From positions 1 to 9,971 of the forward strand of contig JAKDMK010000053.1 of assembly GCA_030452365.1 (NCBI GenBank): a stretch of 9,971 nucleotides of DNA, written 5' to 3'. The notes under the pieces are model-generated. The model had not been told where the DNA came from. It worked only from the letters and a program-made list of their open reading frames with translations, and ran no database searches. The translations under genes were made by a program, and so were the position numbers. The first letter of the stretch is position 1. Each line of letters starts with the position of its first letter. Positions 7,508 to 9,971 of this stretch are shown in pieces. This DNA comes from Nitrococcus sp. Lineage in GTDB: Bacteria > Pseudomonadota > Gammaproteobacteria > Nitrococcales > Nitrococcaceae.

Positions 7508-8740
7508 CTACCGTGTCACTACCCCGGCCTGTGCAATCTCCAACTTTTTGCTCTGGTAAATGCTTGCAACGGTTAAGTACCGCTCAATGACACTCTTTTC
7601 GTCGAAGGAATTTTCGACGAATCGCCGCCCACGGGCACCCATTTCCGCCCGCTGACCGCGGGAGAGACGCAACATGTGCCGCATGGCCGCGGAGAGAGAA
7701 TCCACATCACGTGGTCGGCAAAGGAATCCAGTCTCGCCGTCAACGACGGCATCGCGACAGCCTATCGCATCGGTCGCAATGATCGGCCGCGCCATCGCCG
7801 CGGCTTCCAGCAAAATAGTTGGGACGCCTTCGCGATAAGACGGCAATACGACACAATCGGCCTGTGCGATGACTGGACAGATGTCCTTGAAGGGGCCGAG
7901 GTATTCGATCGACTCTTCGCGATGCCAGAGATCGAGCTCGTCTTGCGAAATGCCGGACGGGTTGCCCGTGTCAATAAACCCGGCGATGAGTAGACGGAAC
8001 TGGTGGCGTTCGGCCTTAAGTTTGCGAGTGGCGGCGATCAGCTCGCGCAATCCCTTATCCGCCAGCAGTCGCCCCGCGAACAGAAATACCGCCTTTTCAT
8101 CGCCGGAGGGCAGCGGAGTAGGCGTAAAGCGCTTGAGATTGACGCCCGCGCCCGGCAAACGCTCCGCGGCACTCCCAGCAACCCAGCCATTGCTCACGAA
8201 CAATTGCTGATCGTCATTGTTTTCGAAGAAGACCCGGAGGCAGCGCTTTAGAGAACAGAGATATAGTAGGCTAACGATACGGCTCAGCGCGCCGCGGCGA
8301 ATGAACGCGGTGCCCAGGCCCGCAATGGTCGGAATGACTTTAACACCTAGCACCCTACCGGCGAAGGCGGCATAAATATTCGGTTTGGGTGTCCAGGCAA
8401 GAACAATATCCGGTCGAACAGCCCTCAGCAGCAACGCGATGCGAAAGAGGGTTGCCAGCTCGCGCAAAGGGTTTTTACCGCGCCGACTGAACGGCAACGT
8501 TAGGCGGTTACAATGCTGCAAGACCGGTTCGTTGCTGTACTCGTCTGGCGGGGCCGCAACGCAAACCGACCAGCCTGAGGCGAGCAGCGCTTTAATCAAC
8601 CCGGAGCGGAAATTGACGATGTACCAAGTGGTGTTAGAGATCAGCAACACTTTCGGTTGTGTTGCTTGGTCTGTAGCTATTACCGTTGTCGGTGATAAAG
8701 CCAACGTAGCTAAGCGATGTTTATTATTAGAGTTTATCAT
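7508..8740 (-). CDS. Family 4 glycosyltransferase
   Basis: This 410-residue protein has a GT-B fold of the GT4 class. The N-terminal half starts at PKVLLISNTTWYIVNFR (29-45), an opening seen in PglA-like GT4 enzymes. The C-terminal half has GAGVNLKRF (197-205), FAGRLLADKG (221-230) and the sugar-nucleotide site YREGVPTILLEA (302-313), whose E304 and E312 form the retaining EX7E motif. It would add a sugar to the undecaprenyl-linked intermediate on the cytoplasmic face. It is the first gene of the visible operon, with a promoter-like box about 125 bp upstream. The start at ATG 8740 has only a weak purine-rich leader and the first 27 residues precede the conserved domain, so a start further in is possible. 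The donor and acceptor cannot be told from the sequence. Confidence 0.92.
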   Translation of the reverse strand: MINSNNKHRLATLALSPTTVIATDQATQPKVLLISNTTWYIVNFRSGLIKALLASGWSVCVAAPPDEYSNEPVLQHCNRLTLPFSRRGKNPLRELATLFRIALLLRAVRPDIVLAWTPKPNIYAAFAGRVLGVKVIPTIAGLGTAFIRRGALSRIVSLLYLCSLKRCLRVFFENNDDQQLFVSNGWVAGSAAERLPGAGVNLKRFTPTPLPSGDEKAVFLFAGRLLADKGLRELIAATRKLKAERHQFRLLIAGFIDTGNPSGISQDELDLWHREESIEYLGPFKDICPVIAQADCVVLPSYREGVPTILLEAAAMARPIIATDAIGCRDAVVDGETGFLCRPRDVDSLSAAMRHMLRLSRGQRAEMGARGRRFVENSFDEKSVIERYLTVASIYQSKKLEIAQAGVVTR

Positions 8741-8842
8741 CCCACTGCTACCCCGTTATTCCCTTCCTTCATGAAGTCGTGCATCCATCCCTGGGAGCGA
8801 AAAAGCATTACTCGTTTTCGCTGTAGATACACACCCCTCGCG

Positions 8843-8861
8843 CCAGCAAATCGTTTGCTGG
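8843..8861. promoter_or_regulatory. 19-bp palindrome, candidate operator or 5' UTR hairpin
   Basis: CCAGCAAA (8843-8850) and TTTGCTGG (8854-8861) form a perfect 8-bp inverted repeat around TCG. It sits 3 bp downstream of the minus-strand TATAAT box, so the predicted transcription start would fall inside it. That position suits a repressor site, or a hairpin at the very 5' end of the message. There is no U-tract, so a terminator is unlikely. Confidence 0.55.
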
Positions 8862-8864
8862 TCT

Positions 8865-8870
8865 ATTATA
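8865..8870 (-). promoter_or_regulatory. Candidate -10 box of the polysaccharide operon
   Basis: The minus strand reads TATAAT exactly. No good -35 box lies 16-18 bp upstream: the best is a three-of-six match, TCAGCA. The promoter may therefore need an activator, and the tandem repeats upstream are candidate binding sites. The start of transcription would be near 8858, about 118 bp before the glycosyltransferase start codon. Confidence 0.45.
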
Positions 8871-8916
8871 TTGGGCAATTTGCCATTGCTGACTTTTTTT
8901 CACAAGTCCGCAGATG

Positions 8917-8970
8917 TAGGTAATGCATAAGAGGTAGGTAATGCATAAGAGGTAGGTAATGCATAAGAGG
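8917..8970. repeat. Three perfect 18-bp tandem repeats
   Basis: The unit TAGGTAATGCATAAGAGG occurs three times without a mismatch (8917-8934, 8935-8952, 8953-8970), followed by a partial echo (CAATGCA). Each unit contains the 6-bp palindrome ATGCAT. No coding frame of interest crosses it. The array spans about 60-110 bp upstream of the predicted transcription start, which fits activator sites or a copy-number-variable regulatory repeat. Confidence 0.9.
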
Positions 8971-9016
8971 CAATGCACAATCTGTCCGGTTTTTTAGCAC
9001 TTAATTATATCCGGTT

Positions 9017-9189
9017 GTAACTACTCATCCGCCCTTCCGCGCAGGATACCTTTTTCGTACTGTCATTCTGCGCGGAGCCGTAAGGCGGAGTCGCAGAATC
9101 TGGTCGCTGGATCCTGCGACGCCGTTTCGCTGCCTGTCTGCGTGCCGTGCATAGGCAGGCGCGCAGGATGACGCGGGGTGAGTAGTTAC
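9017..9189. mobile_element. MITE-like element with 11-bp terminal inverted repeats (complete copy)
   Basis: The 173-bp element begins with GTAACTACTCA and ends with its exact reverse complement TGAGTAGTTAC. Inside are two further inverted repeats: ATTCTGCG/CGCAGAAT (9065-9072 and 9092-9099) and ATCCTGCG/CGCAGGAT (9111-9118 and 9162-9169), so either strand could fold into two hairpins. It encodes no protein. A second copy begins at 9878, so this is a dispersed family. I could not define a clear target-site duplication; CGGTT occurs next to the left end and 3 bp beyond the right end. A transposase in trans is presumed but not seen. Confidence 0.75.
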
Positions 9190-9224
9190 GTACGGTTTAT
9201 CCAGTCACTCGATGGAGAATGCGG

Positions 9225-9290
9225 ATGAGGCGGACGGAGCTGTTACAGGAAATGCGGAAGCGGTATGGAATCACTCGACGTTTTCTTTAA
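9225..9290 (+). pseudogene. Relic of a transposase N-terminus (possibly ISNCY type)
   Basis: A 21-residue frame starts MRRTELLQEMRKRYG and ends in TAA. The opening MRRTELLQE resembles the N-terminus of a group of transposases I recall as ISNCY-type, which continue with a helix-turn-helix region. Here the similarity stops after 12 or so residues and no other transposase sequence follows. The relic lies between the MITE-like element and ynfA. Identification rests on a very short match, so it is tentative. Confidence 0.45.
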
Positions 9291-9343
9291 ACCGGAGGCG
9301 GTTGTTTGACATTTTGGATGGCGCTCGCCCGGATGCGGTGTAG

Positions 9344-9676
9344 TTACGCCCCTGGATCCCGCGGGCCAAACAGGATGATTGCGCTACCCAATAGCGCAAT
9401 CACACCGCCCAGGAGGTCCCAGCGGTCGGGAACCCTTCCCTCCGCCAGCCACAGCCAGAGCAGGGAGCTCGCGATATAGATACCGCCGTAAGCCGCGTAG
9501 GCGCGCCCTGCGAAATCGAGATCAACAAAAGTCAGCAGATACGCAAAGATCGCTAGGCTCGCCATGCCCGGCAACAGCCACAACGCACTCTTGTCAAGCC
9601 GCAGCCAGGCCCAGAAGGCGAAGCATCCGGCGATCTCCGCACAGGCGGCGCCGATGTAGGCAAGCAGACTCGGCAT
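9344..9676 (-). CDS. ynfA: YnfA-family (UPF0060) small membrane protein
   Basis: This 110-residue protein has four hydrophobic segments and the YnfA signatures: [14 protein letters not shown] (13-26), [19 protein letters not shown] (58-76) and a C-terminal D-LLGG-IALLGS-II pattern (87-102). Length and topology match the family, which is related to small multidrug resistance-type transporters; its physiological role is uncertain. AGGAGG (9687-9692) lies 10 nt before the ATG, strongly supporting this start. It begins 25 bp after the stop of the helicase remnant and probably was co-transcribed with it. It has no obvious link to polysaccharide synthesis. Confidence 0.95.
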   Translation of the reverse strand: MPSLLAYIGAACAEIAGCFAFWAWLRLDKSALWLLPGMASLAIFAYLLTFVDLDFAGRAYAAYGGIYIASSLLWLWLAEGRVPDRWDLLGGVIALLGSAIILFGPRDPGA

Positions 9677-9701
9677 CGCGCTGTGTCCTCCTGAGCGTGC
9701 G

Positions 9702-9857
9702 TTATCCCAAGGTAAAGAGTGTTTTCAGCTCATCTGCGTCGAGGTTGCCGATCCATCTTTCACCCGCGCCAGCCATCAAACCGGCCAATTTGCGCTTGGC
9801 GCGGATTATGTCGTTGATGCGCTCCTCGACGGTGGCGCGGCTTATCAGGTTTCCAAG
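9702..9857 (-). pseudogene. C-terminal remnant of a SNF2-family helicase
   Basis: The 51 codons before TAA 9702 include LISRATVEERI, then AKRKLAG, GAGERWIGNL and ELKTLFTLG. This matches the end of SNF2/Rad54-type ATPases, where the last helicase motif (LI-x-x-TVEERI) is followed by a basic helix and a GE-W-x-x-L segment. In-frame TAA at 9858-9860 ends the open frame upstream, and a MITE-like element begins 20 bp further. The rest of the roughly 1000-residue protein is therefore cut off. Element insertion or an adjacent deletion is the likely cause. It could also be that the missing part resumes beyond the element, outside the window. Confidence 0.72.
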
Positions 9858-9877
9858 TTATCTATTTATCCTCTCGA

Positions 9878-9971
9878 GTAACTACTCACCCCCTTCTGCG
9901 CAGAATGACCTTTTCGTACTGTCATTCTGCGCTGAGCCGTCAGGCGGAGTCCCAGCATCTAGTCGCTGGAT
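9878..9971. mobile_element. Second copy of the MITE-like element (cut by window edge)
   Basis: It starts with the same GTAACTACTCA terminus and follows the copy at 9017 for its whole visible length, sharing TTTTCGTACTGTCATTCTGCGC and GTCGCTGGAT blocks with scattered differences and a few short indels. The first internal hairpin stem is mismatched here (ATTCTGCG against CCCAGCAT). The right end lies outside the window. Confidence 0.75.

Noticed and set aside
8843..8861. Rho-independent terminator
   Set aside because: The stem is short, AT-containing and lacks a following T-run on either strand; its place next to a -10 box suits a regulatory site better.
8717..8923. Plus-strand 68-codon frame upstream of the glycosyltransferase
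   Set aside because: It overlaps the promoter and palindrome, has no ribosome-binding site and has no family features.
8917..8970. CRISPR array
   Set aside because: The 18-bp units are directly contiguous with no spacers, and no cas genes are present.
9278..9302. Terminator-like hairpin AACCG/CGGTT after ynfA
   Set aside because: The 5-bp stem is weak and there is no clear T-tract on the minus strand.

Overview
The window looks like one end of an exopolysaccharide or capsule biosynthesis locus from a Gram-negative proteobacterium. The clearest sign is a 733-residue Wzc-type protein that joins a periplasmic chain-length domain to a cytoplasmic tyrosine kinase, which is the proteobacterial arrangement. 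GC content is moderate to high, and I cannot name the genus. Almost everything lies on the minus strand, so the operon reads from right to left.

In transcription order, the locus begins at about 8.87 kb with a TATAAT box, a 19-bp palindrome over the likely start point and three perfect 18-bp tandem repeats upstream. It continues with a family 4 glycosyltransferase (8740-7508), a WecA/MraY-family priming glycosyl-phosphate transferase (7391-6321), a broken remnant of the outer-membrane export gene wza (about 6320-6006), wzc (5983-3782), an ATP-grasp ligase gene interrupted by one amber codon (3541-2474), a copy of the last 125 bp of wzc (2438-2313), a Wzx-like flippase (2289-892), and a second, intact ATP-grasp gene that runs off the left edge (833 to <1). 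The genes supply priming, sugar addition, flipping and chain-length control. No polymerase (Wzy) and no intact outer-membrane exporter are visible, so these must lie outside the window or be lost.

The most interesting structure is an old, diverged tandem duplication. The segment wzc 3' end - flippase - ATP-grasp seems to have been duplicated. The wzc-proximal unit then lost most of its flippase, leaving only the 5' end, and its ATP-grasp gene acquired a CAG-to-TAG nonsense codon. The distal unit kept the flippase and an open ATP-grasp frame, but its wzc tail is a fragment and its ATP-grasp motifs have drifted.

Right of the operon (8.9-9.97 kb) is a patch of repeats and relics. It holds a 173-bp MITE-like element with 11-bp perfect terminal inverted repeats, a 22-codon transposase N-terminal relic, an intact ynfA membrane protein gene, the C-terminal 51 codons of a SNF2-family helicase, and the start of a second copy of the MITE-like element that runs off the right edge. 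This patch probably marks the boundary of the polysaccharide locus.
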